This document shows positions 49,942-62,802 of a stretch of DNA of 64,000 bases, in pieces (position 1 is the stretch's first letter; every line of letters starts with the position of its first letter). The position numbers and the translations under genes were made by a program. Origin of the DNA: Loxodes magnus (taxonomy: Eukaryota > Ciliophora > Karyorelictea > Loxodida > Loxodidae); NCBI GenBank assembly GCA_946699065.1, contig CAMPDV010000141.1, forward strand, positions 186,001 to 250,000, in the 5' to 3' direction. Under the pieces are notes generated by a model that was not told the DNA's origin, did no database searches, and saw only the letters and a program-made list of their open reading frames with translations.

Positions 49942-52035
49942 CGTCTAGTCTCCACTGCCCGATACGATGAACTCTGAATCACTGGATATAGCCACAGCAT
50001 ATACAGAACTAGTGTGACCACTCATGGTCTTACAGGTACCTGTCTTGACGTCCCATAGTCTCACCGTCTAATCATAACTTGCCGATACGATGAACTCTGA
50101 ATCACTGGATATAGCCACAGATAATACATAACTAGTGTGACCACTCATGGTCTTACAGGTACCTGTCTTGACGTCCCATAGTCTCACCGTCTAATCATAA
50201 CTTCCCGATACGATGAACTCTGAATCACTGGATATAGCCACAGATGATACAGAATATTTGTGACCACTCATGGTCTTACAGGTACCTGTCTTGACGTCCC
50301 ATAGTCTCACCGTATAATCATAACTTCCCGATACGATGAACTCTGAATCACTGGATATAGCCACAGCAGATACATAACTAGTGTGACCACTCATGGTCTT
50401 ACAGGTACCTGTCTTGACGTCCCATAGTCTACCCGTCTCATCTCTACTTCCCGATACGATGAACTCTGAATCACGGGATATAGCCACAGATAATACATAA
50501 CTAGTGTGACCACTCATGGTCTTACAGGTACCTGTCTTGACGTCCCATAGTCTCACCGTCTAATCATAACTTCCCGATACGATGAACTCTGAATCACTGG
50601 ATATAGCCACAGCAGATACATAACTAGTGTGACCACTCATGGTCTTACAGGTACCTGTCTTGACGTCCCATAGTCTACCCGTCTCATCTCTACTTCCCGA
50701 TACGATGAACTCTGAATCACTGGATATAGCCACAGATAATACATAACTAGTGTGACCAATCATGGTCTTACAGGTACCTGTCTTGACGTCCCATAGTCTC
50801 ACCGTCTAATCATAACTTCTAGATACGATGAACTCTGAATCACTGGATATAGCCACAGATAATACATAACTAGTGTGACCACTCATTGTCTTACAGGTAC
50901 CTGTCTTGACGTCCCATAGTCTCACCGTCTAATCATAACTTCCCGATACGATGAACTCTGAATCACTGGATATAGCCACAGATGATACAGAATATTTGTG
51001 ACCACTCATGGTCTTACAGGTACCTGTCTTGACGTCCCATAGTCTCACCGTATAATCTCCACTGCCCGATACGATGAACTCTGAATCACTGGATATAGCC
51101 ACAGCAGATACATAACTAGTGTGACCACTCATGCTCTTACAGGTACCTGTCTTGACGTCCCATAGTCTCACCGTATAATCATAACTGCCCGATACGATGA
51201 ACTCTGAATCACTGGATATAGCCACAGCATATACATAACATGTATGTCCACTCATGGTCTTACAGGTACCTGTCTTGACGTCCCATAGTCTCACCGTCTT
51301 ATCATCACTTCCCGATACGATGAACTCTGAATCACGGGATATAGCCACAGATAATACATAACTAGTGTGACCACTCATGGTCTTACAGGTACCTGTCTTG
51401 ACGTCCCATAGTCTCACCGTCTAGTCTCCACTGCCCGATACGATGAACTCTGAATCACTGGATATAGCCACAGCATATACAGAACTAGTGTGACCACTCA
51501 TGGTCTTACAGGTACCTGTCTTGACGTCCCATAGTCTCACCGTCTAATCATAACTTGCCGATACGATGAACTCTGAATCACTGGATATAGCCACAGATAA
51601 TACATAACTAGTGTGACCACTCATGGTCTTACAGGTACCTGTCTTGACGTCCCATAGTCTCACCGTCTAATCATAACTTCCCGATACGATGAACTCTGAA
51701 TCACTGGATATAGCCACAGATGATACAGAATATTTGTGACCACTCATGGTCTTACAGGTACCTGTCTTGACGTCCCATAGTCTCACCGTATAATCATAAC
51801 TTCCCGATACGATGAACTCTGAATCACTGGATATAGCCACAGCAGATACATAACTAGTGTGACCACTCATGGTCTTACAGGTACCTGTCTTGACGTCCCA
51901 TAGTCTACCCGTCTCATCTCTACTTCCCGATACGATGAACTCTGAATCACGGGATATAGCCACAGATAATACATAACTAGTGTGACCACTCATGGTCTTA
52001 CAGGTACCTGTCTTGACGTCCCATAGTCTCACCGT

Positions 52036-52770
52036 CTAATCATAACTTCCCGATACGATGAACTCTGAATCACTGGATATAGACACAGCACATACATAAC
52101 TATTGTGACCACTCATGGTCTTACAGGTACCTGTCTTGACGTCCCATAGTCTCACCGTATAATCTCCACTTCCCGATACGATGAACTCTGAATCACTGGA
52201 TATAGCCACAGCATATACAACACTAGTGTGACCACTCATGGTCTTACAGGTACCTGTCTTGACGTCCCATAGTCTCACCGTATAATCATGACTGCTCGAT
52301 ACGATGAACTCTGAATCACTGGATATAGACACAGCACATACATAACTATTGTGACCACTCATGGTCTTACAGGTACCTGTCTTGACGTCCCATAGTCTCA
52401 CCGTATAATCTCCACTTCCCGATACGATGAACTCTGAATCACTGGATATAGCCACAGCATATACAACACTAGTGTGACCACTCATGGTCTTACAGGTACC
52501 TGTCTTGACGTCCCATAGTCTCACCGTATAATCATGACTGCTCGATACGATGAACTCTGAATCACTGGATATAGCCACAGCATATACAACACTAGTGTGA
52601 CCACTCATGGTCTTACAGGTACCTGTCTTGACGTCCCATAGTCTCACCGTATAATCTCCACTGCCCGATACGATGAACTCTGAATCACTGGATATAGCCA
52701 CAGATAATACATAACTAGTGTGACCACTCATGGTCTTACAGGTACCTGTCTTGACGTCCCATAGTCTCAC
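52036..52770 (-). CDS. Second copy of the left-type blade island, about 6 blades
   Basis: 244 residues whose translation is identical to 48,469-49,203, at an offset of exactly 29 units (3,567 bp). Between TAG stops at codon 26 (52,774 and 52,036). Confidence 0.45.
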   Translation of the reverse strand: MRLWDVKTGTCKTMSGHTSYVLSVAISSDSEFIVSGSGDYTVRLWDVKTGTCKTMSGHTSVVYAVAISSDSEFIVSSSHDYTVRLWDVKTGTCKTMSGHTSVVYAVAISSDSEFIVSGSGDYTVRLWDVKTGTCKTMSGHNSYVCAVSISSDSEFIVSSSHDYTVRLWDVKTGTCKTMSGHTSVVYAVAISSDSEFIVSGSGDYTVRLWDVKTGTCKTMSGHNSYVCAVSISSDSEFIVSGSYD

Positions 52771-55700
52771 CGTCTAATCATAACTTCCCGATACGATGAA
52801 CTCTGAATCACTGGATATAGCCACAGCAGATACATAACTAGTGTGACCACTCATGGTCTTACAGGTACCTGTCTTGACGTCCCATAGTCTCACCGTATAA
52901 TCATAACTTCCCGATACGATGAACTCTGAATCACTGGATATAGCCACAGATAATACATAACTAGTGTGACCACTCATGGTCTTACAGGTACCTGTCTTGA
53001 CGTCCCATAGTCTCACCGCATTATCATAACTTCCCGATACGATGAACTCTGAATCACTGGATATAGCCACAGCATATACATAACTAGTGTGACCACTCAT
53101 GGTCTTACAGGTACCTGTCTTGACGTCCCATAGTCTCACCGTATAATCTCCACTGCCCGATACGATGAACTCTGAATCACTGGATATAGCCACAGCATAT
53201 ACATAACTAGTGTGACCACTCATGGTCTTACAGGTACCTGTCTTGACGTCCCATAGTCTCACCGTCTAATCATAACTTCCCGATACGATGAACTCTGAAT
53301 CACTGGATATAGCCACAGATAATACATAACTAGTGTGACCACTCATGGTCTTACAGGTACCTGTCTTGACGTCCCATAGTCTCACCGTCTAATCATAACT
53401 TCCCGATACGATGAACTCTGAATCACTGGATATAGCCACAGCAGATACATAACTAGTGTGACCACTCATGGTCTTACAGGTACCTGTCTTGACGTCCCAT
53501 AGTCTCACCGTATAATCATAACTTCCCGATACGATGAACTCTGAATCACTGGATATAGCCACAGATAATACATAACTAGTGTGACCACTCATTGTCTTAC
53601 AGGTACCTGTCTTGACGTCCCATAGTCTCACCGCATTATCATAACTTCCCGATACGATGAACTCTGAATCACTGGATATAGCCACAGCAGATACATAACT
53701 AGTGTGACCACTCATGGTCTTACAGGTACCTGTCTTGACGTCCCATAGTCTCACCGTCTAATCATAACTTCCCGATACGATGAACTCTGAATCACTGGAT
53801 ATAGCCACAGATGATACAGAATATTTGTGACCACTCATGGTCTTACAGGTACCTGTCTTGACGTCCCATAGTCTCACCGTATAATCTCCACTGCCCGATA
53901 CGATGAACTCTGAATCACTGGATATAGCCACAGCAGATACATAACTAGTGTGACCACTCATTGTCTTACAGGTACCTGTCTTGACGTCCCATAGTCTCAC
54001 CGTCTAATCATAACTTCCCGATACGATGAACTCTGAATCACTGGATATAGACACAGCACATACATAACTATTGTGACCACTCATGGTCTTACAGGTACCT
54101 GTCTTGACGTCCCATAGTCTCACCGTATAATCTCCACTTCCCGATACGATGAACTCTGAATCACTGGATATAGCCACAGCATATACAACACTAGTGTGAC
54201 CACTCATGGTCTTACAGGTACCTGTCTTGACGTCCCATAGTCTCACCGTATAATCATGACTGCTCGATACGATGAACTCTGAATCACTGGATATAGACAC
54301 AGCACATACATAACTATTGTGACCACTCATGGTCTTACAGGTACCTGTCTTGACGTCCCATAGTCTCACCGTATAATCTCCACTTCCCGATACGATGAAC
54401 TCTGAATCACTGGATATAGCCACAGATAATACATAACTAGTGTGACCACTCATGGTCTTACAGGTACCTGTCTTGACGTCCCATAGTCTCACCGTCTAAT
54501 CATAACTTGCCGATACGATGAACTCTGAATCACTGGATATAGCCACAGCATATACATAACTAGTGTGACCACTCATGGTCTTACAGGTACCTGTCTTGAC
54601 GTCCCATAGTCTCACCGTATAATCTCCACTGCCCGATACGATGAACTCTGAATCACTGGATATAGCCACAGATAATACATAACTAGTGTGACCACTCATG
54701 GTCTTACAGGTACCTGTCTTGACGTCCCATAGTCTCACCGTCTAATCATAACTTCCCGATACGATGAACTCTGAATCACTGGATATAGCCACAGATAATA
54801 CATAACTAGTGTGACCACTCATTGTCTTACAGGTACCTGTCTTGACGTCCCATAGTCTCACCGTCTAATCATAACTTCCCGATACGATGAACTCTGAATC
54901 ACTGGATATAGCCACAGCAGATACATAACTAGTGTGACCACTCATGGTCTTACAGGTACCTGTCTTGACGTCCCATAGTCTCACCGTATAATCTGCACTT
55001 CCCGATACGATGAACTCTGAATCACTGGATATAGCCACAGATAATACATAACTAGTGTGACCACTCATTGTCTTACAGGTACCTGTCTTGACGTCCCATA
55101 GTCTCACCGTCTAGTCTCCACTGCCCGATACGATGAACTCTGAATCACTGGATATAGCCACAGCAGATACATAACTAGTGTGACCACTCATGCTCTTACA
55201 GGTACCTGTCTTGACGTCCCATAGTCTCACCGTCTAATCATAACTTCCCGATACGATGAACTCTGAATCACTGGATATAGCCACAGATGATACATAACTA
55301 GTGTGACCACTCATGCTCTTACAGGTACCTGTCTTGACGTCCCATAGTCTCACCGTATAATCTCCACTGCCCGATACGATGAACTCTGAATCACTGGATA
55401 TAGCCACAGCAGATACATAACTAGTGTGACCACTCATTGTCTTACAGGTACCTGTCTTGACGTCCCATAGTCTCACCGTATAATCATAACTTCCCGATAC
55501 GATGAACTCTGAATCACTGGATATAGCCACAGATGATACAGAATATTTGTGACCACTCATGGTCTTACAGGTACCTGTCTTGACGTCCCATAGTCTACCC
55601 GTCTCATCTCTACTTCCCGATACGATGAACTCTGAATCACTGGATATAGCCACAGATAATACATAATGTCTGTGACCAATCATGGTCTTACAGGTACCTG

Positions 55701-55848
55701 TCTTGACGTCCCATAGTCTCACCGTCTAATCATAACTTCTCGATACGATGAACTCTGAATCACTGGATATAGCCACAGATAATACATAACTAGTGTGACC
55801 ACTCATTGTCTTACAGGTACCTGTCTTGACGTCCCATAGTCTCACCGT

Positions 55849-57321
55849 CTAATCATAACTTCCCGATACGATGAACTCTGAATCACTGGATATAGCCACA
55901 GATAATACATAACTAGTGTGACCACTCATGGTCTTACAGGTACCTGACTTGACGTCCCATAGTCTACCCGTCTCATCATAACTTCCCGATACGATGAACT
56001 CTGAATCACTGGATATAGCCACAGATAATACATAATGTCTGTGACCAATCATGGTCTTACAGGTACCTGTCTTGACGTCCCATAGTCTCACCGTATAATC
56101 ATAACTGCCCGATACGATGAACTCTGAATCACTGGATATAGCCACAGCATATACATAACTAGTGTGACCACTCATGGTCTTACAGGTACCTGTCTTGACG
56201 TCCCATAGTCTCACCGTATAATCTCCACTGCCCGATACGATGAACTCTGAATCACTGGATATAGCCACAGCATATACATAACTAGTGTGACCACTCATGG
56301 TCTTACAGGTACCTGACTTGACGTCCCATAGTCTCACCGTATAATCTCCACTGCCCGATACGATGAACTCTGAATCACTGGATATAGCCACAGCATATAC
56401 ATAACTAGTGTGACCACTCATGGTCTTACAGGTACCTGTCTTGACGTCCCATAGTCTTACCGTCTCATCATCACTTCCCGATACGATGAACTCTGAATCA
56501 CTGGATATAGCCACAGATGATACATACTGTCTGTGACCACTCATTGTCTTACAGGTACCTGTCTTGACGTCCCATAGTCTCACCGTCTCATCATCACTTC
56601 CCGATACGATGAACTCTGAATCACTGGATATAGCCACAGCAGATACATAACTAGTGTGACCACTCATGGTCTTACAGGTACCTGTCTTGACGTCCCATAG
56701 TCTCACCGTATTATCATCACTTCCCGATACGATGAACTCTGAATCACTGGATATAGCCACAGCAGATACATAACTAGTGTGACCACTCATGGTCTTACAG
56801 GTACCTGTCTTGACGTCCCATAGTCTCACCGTATAATCTGCACTTCCCGATATGATGAACTCTGAATCACTGGATATAGCCACAGCATATACATAACATG
56901 TATGTCCACTCATGGTCTTACAGGTACCTGTCTTGACGTCCCATAGTCTCACCGTATAATCTGCACTTCCCGATATGATGAACTCTGAATCACGGGATAT
57001 AGCCACAGATAATACATAACTAGTGTGACCACTCATGGTCTTACAGGTACCTGTCTTGACGTCCCATAGTCTCACCGTATAATCATAACTTCCCGATACG
57101 ATGAACTCTGAATCACTGGATATAGCCACAGATAATACATAACTAGTGTGACCACTCATTGTCTTACAGGTACCTGTCTTGACGTCCCATAGTCTCACCG
57201 CATTATCATAACTTCCCGATACGATGAACTCTGAATCACTGGATATAGCCACAGCAGATACATAACTAGTGTGACCACTCATGGTCTTACAGGTACCTGT
57301 CTTGACGTCCCATAGTCTCAC
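55849..57321 (-). CDS. Longest open WD40 segment of the right zone, 12 blades
   Basis: 490 residues between TAG stops at codon 26 (57,325 and 55,849), exactly 12 units. Blades are almost all T-S-Y-V, with one R-Q-Y-V and one R-H-Y-V first block. Ile-19/Val-20 reads Ile-Ile in two blades. Second blocks include G-S-D-D-E, seen only here, and G-S-D-D-N, which also occurs at about 45.1 kb. Confidence 0.5.
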   Translation of the reverse strand: MRLWDVKTGTCKTMSGHTSYVSAVAISSDSEFIVSGSYDNAVRLWDVKTGTCKTMSGHTSYVLSVAISSDSEFIVSGSYDYTVRLWDVKTGTCKTMSGHTSYVLSVAISRDSEFIISGSADYTVRLWDVKTGTCKTMSGHTCYVYAVAISSDSEFIISGSADYTVRLWDVKTGTCKTMSGHTSYVSAVAISSDSEFIVSGSDDNTVRLWDVKTGTCKTMSGHTSYVSAVAISSDSEFIVSGSDDETVRLWDVKTGTCKTMSGHRQYVSSVAISSDSEFIVSGSDDETVRLWDVKTGTCKTMSGHTSYVYAVAISSDSEFIVSGSGDYTVRLWDVKSGTCKTMSGHTSYVYAVAISSDSEFIVSGSGDYTVRLWDVKTGTCKTMSGHTSYVYAVAISSDSEFIVSGSYDYTVRLWDVKTGTCKTMIGHRHYVLSVAISSDSEFIVSGSYDETGRLWDVKSGTCKTMSGHTSYVLSVAISSDSEFIVSGSYD

Positions 57322-58062
57322 CGTCTAATCATAACTTCCCGATACGATGAACTCTGAATCACTGGATATAGCCACAGCAGATACATAACTAGTGTGACCA
57401 CTCATGGTCTTACAGGTACCTGTCTTGACGTCCCATAGTCTCACCGTATAATCTGCACTTCCCGATACGATGAACTCTGAATCACTGGATATAGCCACAG
57501 ATAATACATAACTAGTGTGACCACTCATTGTCTTACAGGTACCTGTCTTGACGTCCCATAGTCTCACCGTCTAATCATAACTTCCCGATACGATGAACTC
57601 TGAATCACTGGATATAGCCACAGATAATACATAACTAGTGTGACCACTCATGGTCTTACAGGTACCTGTCTTGACGTCCCATAGTCTCACCGTATAATCA
57701 TAACTTCCCGATACGATGAACTCTGAATCACTGGATATAGCCACAGCATATACATAACTAGTGTGACCACTCATGGTCTTACAGGTACCTGTCTTGACGT
57801 CCCATAGTCTCACCGTATAATCTCCACTGCCCGATACGATGAACTCTGAATCACTGGATATAGCCACAGCATATACATAACTAGTGTGACCACTCATGGT
57901 CTTACAGGTACCTGTCTTGACGTCCCATAGTCTCACCGTCTAATCATAACTTGCCGATACGATGAACTCTGAATCACTGGATATAGCCACAGATAATACA
58001 TAACTAGTGTGACCACTCATGGTCTTACAGGTACCTGTCTTGACGTCCCATAGTCTCACCGT

Positions 58063-58674
58063 CTAATCATAACTTCCCGATACGATGAACTCTGAATCAC
58101 TGGATATAGCCACAGATAATACATAACTAGTGTGACCACTCATTGTCTTACAGGTACCTGTCTTGACGTCCCATAGTCTCACCGTATAATCTGCACTTCC
58201 CGATACGATGAACTCTGAATCACTGGATATAGCCACAGATAATACATAACTAGTGTGACCACTCATGGTCTTACAGGTACCTGTCTTGACGTCCCATAGT
58301 CTCACCGTATAATCATAACTTCCCGATACGATGAACTCTGAATCACTGGATATAGCCACAGATGATACAGAATATTTGTGACCACTCATGGTCTTACAGG
58401 TACCTGTCTTGACGTCCCATAGTCTCACCGTATAATCATAACTTCCCGATACGATGAACTCTGAATCACTGGATATAGCCACAGCAGATACATAACTAGT
58501 GTGACCACTCATGGTCTTACAGGTACCTGTCTTGACGTCCCATAGTCTCACCGTATAATCATAACTGCCCGATACGATGAACTCTGAATCACTGGATATA
58601 GCCACAGATAATACATAACTAGTGTGACCACTCATTGTCTTACAGGTACCTGTCTTGACGTCCCATAGTCTCAC
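58063..58674 (-). CDS. WD40 blade segment, 5 blades
   Basis: 203 residues between TAG stops at codon 26 (58,678 and 58,063). To its right, 58,674-59,293 holds five consecutive units each ending in TAG, the densest run of this codon in the window. Confidence 0.4.
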   Translation of the reverse strand: MRLWDVKTGTCKTMSGHTSYVLSVAISSDSEFIVSGSYDYTVRLWDVKTGTCKTMSGHTSYVSAVAISSDSEFIVSGSYDYTVRLWDVKTGTCKTMSGHKYSVSSVAISSDSEFIVSGSYDYTVRLWDVKTGTCKTMSGHTSYVLSVAISSDSEFIVSGSADYTVRLWDVKTGTCKTMSGHTSYVLSVAISSDSEFIVSGSYD

Positions 58675-61600
58675 CGTCTAATCATAACTTCCCGATACGA
58701 TGAACTCTGAATCACTGGATATAGCCACAGCATATACATAACTAGTGTGACCACTCATGGTCTTACAGGTACCTGTCTTGACGTCCCATAGTCTCACCGT
58801 CTAATCATAACTTGCCGATACGATGAACTCTGAATCACTGGATATAGCCACAGATAATACATAACTAGTGTGACCACTCATTGTCTTACAGGTACCTGTC
58901 TTGACGTCCCATAGTCTCACCGTCTAATCATAACTTGCCGATACGATGAACTCTGAATCACTGGATATAGCCACAGATAATACATAACTAGTGTGACCAC
59001 TCATGGTCTTACAGGTACCTGTCTTGACGTCCCATAGTCTCACCGTCTAATCATAACTTGCCGATACGATGAACTCTGAATCACTGGATATAGCCACAGA
59101 TAATACATAACTAGTGTGACCACTCATTGTCTTACAGGTACCTGTCTTGACGTCCCATAGTCTCACCGTCTAATCATAACTTCCCGATACGATGAACTCT
59201 GAATCACTGGATATAGCCACAGCAGATACATAACTAGTGTGACCACTCATGGTCTTACAGGTACCTGTCTTGACGTCCCATAGTCTCACCGTCTAATCAT
59301 AACTTCCCGATACGATGAACTCTGAATCACTGGATATAGCCACAGATAATACATAACTAGTGTGACCACTCATGGTCTTACAGGTACCTGTCTTGACGTC
59401 CCATAGTCTCACCGTATAATCTCCACTGCCCGATACGATGAACTCTGAATCACTGGATATAGCCACAGCATATACATAACTAGTGTGACCACTCATGGTC
59501 TTACAGGTACCTGTCTTGACGTCCCATAGTCTCACCGTCTAATCATAACTTGCCGATACGATGAACTCTGAATCACTGGATATAGCCACAGATAATACAT
59601 AACTAGTGTGACCACTCATGGTCTTACAGGTACCTGTCTTGACGTCCCATAGTCTCACCGTATAATCTCCACTTCCCGATACGATGAACTCTGAATCACT
59701 GGATATAGCCACAGCATATACAACACTAGTGTGACCACTCATGGTCTTACAGGTACCTGTCTTGACGTCCCATAGTCTCACCGTCTAATCATAACTTCCC
59801 GATACGATGAACTCTGAATCACTGGATATAGCCACAGCAGATACATAACTAGTGTGACCACTCATGGTCTTACAGGTACCTGTCTTGACGTCCCATAGTC
59901 TACCCGTCTCATCTCTACTTCCCGATACGATGAACTCTGAATCACGGGATATAGCCACAGATAATACATAACTAGTGTGACCACTCATGGTCTTACAGGT
60001 ACCTGTCTTGACGTCCCATAGTCTCACCGTCTAATCATAACTTCCCGATACGATGAACTCTGAATCACTGGATATAGCCACAGATGATACAGAATATTTG
60101 TGACCACTCATGGTCTTACAGGTACCTGTCTTGACGTCCCATAGTCTCACCGTATAATCATAACTGCCCGATACGATGAACTCTGAATCACTGGATATAG
60201 CCACAGCAGATACATAACTAGTGTGACCACTCATGCTCTTACAGGTACCTGTCTTGACGTCCCATAGTCTCACCGTCTAATCATCACTTCCCGATACGAT
60301 GAACTCTGAATCACTGGATATAGCCACAGATAATACATAACTAGTGTGACCACTCATTGTCTTACAGGTACCTGTCTTGACGTCCCATAGTCTCACCGTC
60401 TAATCATAACTTCCCGATACGATGAACTCTGAATCACTGGATATAGCCACAGCAGATACATAACTAGTGTGACCACTCATGGTCTTACAGGTACCTGTCT
60501 TGACGTCCCATAGTCTCACCGTATAATCATAACTTCCCGATACGATGAACTCTGAATCACTGGATATAGCCACAGATAATACATAACTAGTGTGACCACT
60601 CATTGTCTTACAGGTACCTGTCTTGACGTCCCATAGTCTCACCGTCTAATCATAACTTCCCGATACGATGAACTCTGAATCACTGGATATAGCCACAGAT
60701 AATACATAACTAGTGTGACCACTCATTGTCTTACAGGTACCTGTCTTGACGTCCCATAGTCTCACCGTCTAATCATAACTTCCCGATACGATGAACTCTG
60801 AATCACTGGATATAGCCACAGCAGATACATAACTAGTGTGACCACTCATGGTCTTACAGGTACCTGTCTTGACGTCCCATAGTCTCACCGTATAATCATA
60901 ACTTCCCGATACGATGAACTCTGAATCACTGGATATAGCCACAGCATATACATAACTAGTGTGACCACTCATGGTCTTACAGGTACCTGTCTTGACGTCC
61001 CATAGTCTCACCGTATAATCTCCACTGCCCGATACGATGAACTCTGAATCACTGGATATAGCCACAGCATATACATAACTAGTGTGACCACTCATGGTCT
61101 TACAGGTACCTGTCTTGACGTCCCATAGTCTCACCGTCTAATCATAACTTCCCGATACGATGAACTCTGAATCACTGGATATAGCCACAGCATATACATA
61201 ACTAGTGTGACCACTCATGGTCTTACAGGTACCTGTCTTGACGTCCCATAGTCTCACCGTCTAATCATAACTTGCCGATACGATGAACTCTGAATCACTG
61301 GATATAGCCACAGATAATACATAACTAGTGTGACCACTCATGGTCTTACAGGTACCTGTCTTGACGTCCCATAGTCTCACCGTCTAATCATAACTTCCCG
61401 ATACGATGAACTCTGAATCACTGGATATAGCCACAGATAATACATAACTAGTGTGACCACTCATTGTCTTACAGGTACCTGTCTTGACGTCCCATAGTCT
61501 CACCGTCTAATCATAACTTCCCGATACGATGAACTCTGAATCACTGGATATAGCCACAGATAATACATAACTAGTGTGACCACTCATGGTCTTACAGGTA

Positions 61601-62787
61601 CCTGTCTTGACGTCCCATAGTCTCACCGTATAATCATAACTTCCCGATACGATGAACTCTGAATCACTGGATATAGCCACAGATGATACAGAATATTTGT
61701 GACCACTCATGGTCTTACAGGTACCTGTCTTGACGTCCCATAGTCTCACCGTATAATCATAACTTCCCGATACGATGAACTCTGAATCACTGGATATAGC
61801 CACAGCAGATACATAACTAGTGTGACCACTCATGGTCTTACAGGTACCTGTCTTGACGTCCCATAGTCTACCCGTCTCATCTCTACTTCCCGATACGATG
61901 AACTCTGAATCACGGGATATAGCCACAGATAATACATAACTAGTGTGACCACTCATGGTCTTACAGGTACCTGTCTTGACGTCCCATAGTCTCACCGTCT
62001 AATCATAACTTCCCGATACGATGAACTCTGAATCACTGGATATAGCCACAGATGATACAGAATATTTGTGACCACTCATGGTCTTACAGGTACCTGTCTT
62101 GACGTCCCATAGTCTCACCGTATAATCATAACTGCCCGATACGATGAACTCTGAATCACTGGATATAGCCACAGCAGATACATAACTAGTGTGACCACTC
62201 ATGCTCTTACAGGTACCTGTCTTGACATCCCATAGTCTCACCGTCTAATCATCACTTCCCGATACGATGAACTCTGAATCACGGGATATAGCCACAGATA
62301 ATACATAACTAGTGTGACCACTCATGGTCTTACAGGTACCTGTCTTGACGTCCCATAGTCTCACCGTATAATCATAACTTCCCGATACGATGAACTCTGA
62401 ATCACTGGATATAGCCACAGATAATACATAACTAGTGTGACCACTCATTGTCTTACAGGTACCTGTCTTGACGTCCCATAGTCTCACCGTATAATCATAA
62501 CTGCCCGATACGATGAACTCTGAATCACTGGATATAGCCACAGATAATACATAACTAGTGTGACCACTCATTGTCTTACAGGTACCTGTCTTGACGTCCC
62601 ATAGTCTCACCGTCTAATCATAACTTCCCGATACGATGAACTCTGAATCACTGGATATAGCCACAGATAATACATAACTAGTGTGACCACTCATGGTCTT
62701 ACAGGTACCTGTCTTGACGTCCCATAGTCTCACCGTATAATCTCCACTGCCCGATACGATGAACTCTGAATCACTGGATATAGCCAC

Positions 62788-62802
62788 AGCATATAATAAC
62801 TA
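62788..62802 (-). other. Single-base deletion (frameshift 3)
   Basis: At 62,795/62,796 the run atatacataac lacks its c. Phase shifts by a third base. It also explains why the copy of 57,325-57,936 at 62,982-63,593 is offset by 46 units minus 1 bp. Confidence 0.85.

Larger units (their letters stand above)
46950..53195 (-). repeat. Duplicated 29-unit-offset block (46,950-49,630 and 50,517-53,195)
   Basis: Over about 2.7 kb the two copies agree apart from one difference I noticed (47,091 against 50,658, Ser/Thr-35). All TAG stops, the left-type island and the Asn-Ala blade are shared. Part of the block also repeats at 17 units (about 47,600-48,500 against 49,690-50,590). This is the freshest large duplication in the window. 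Confidence 0.8.
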
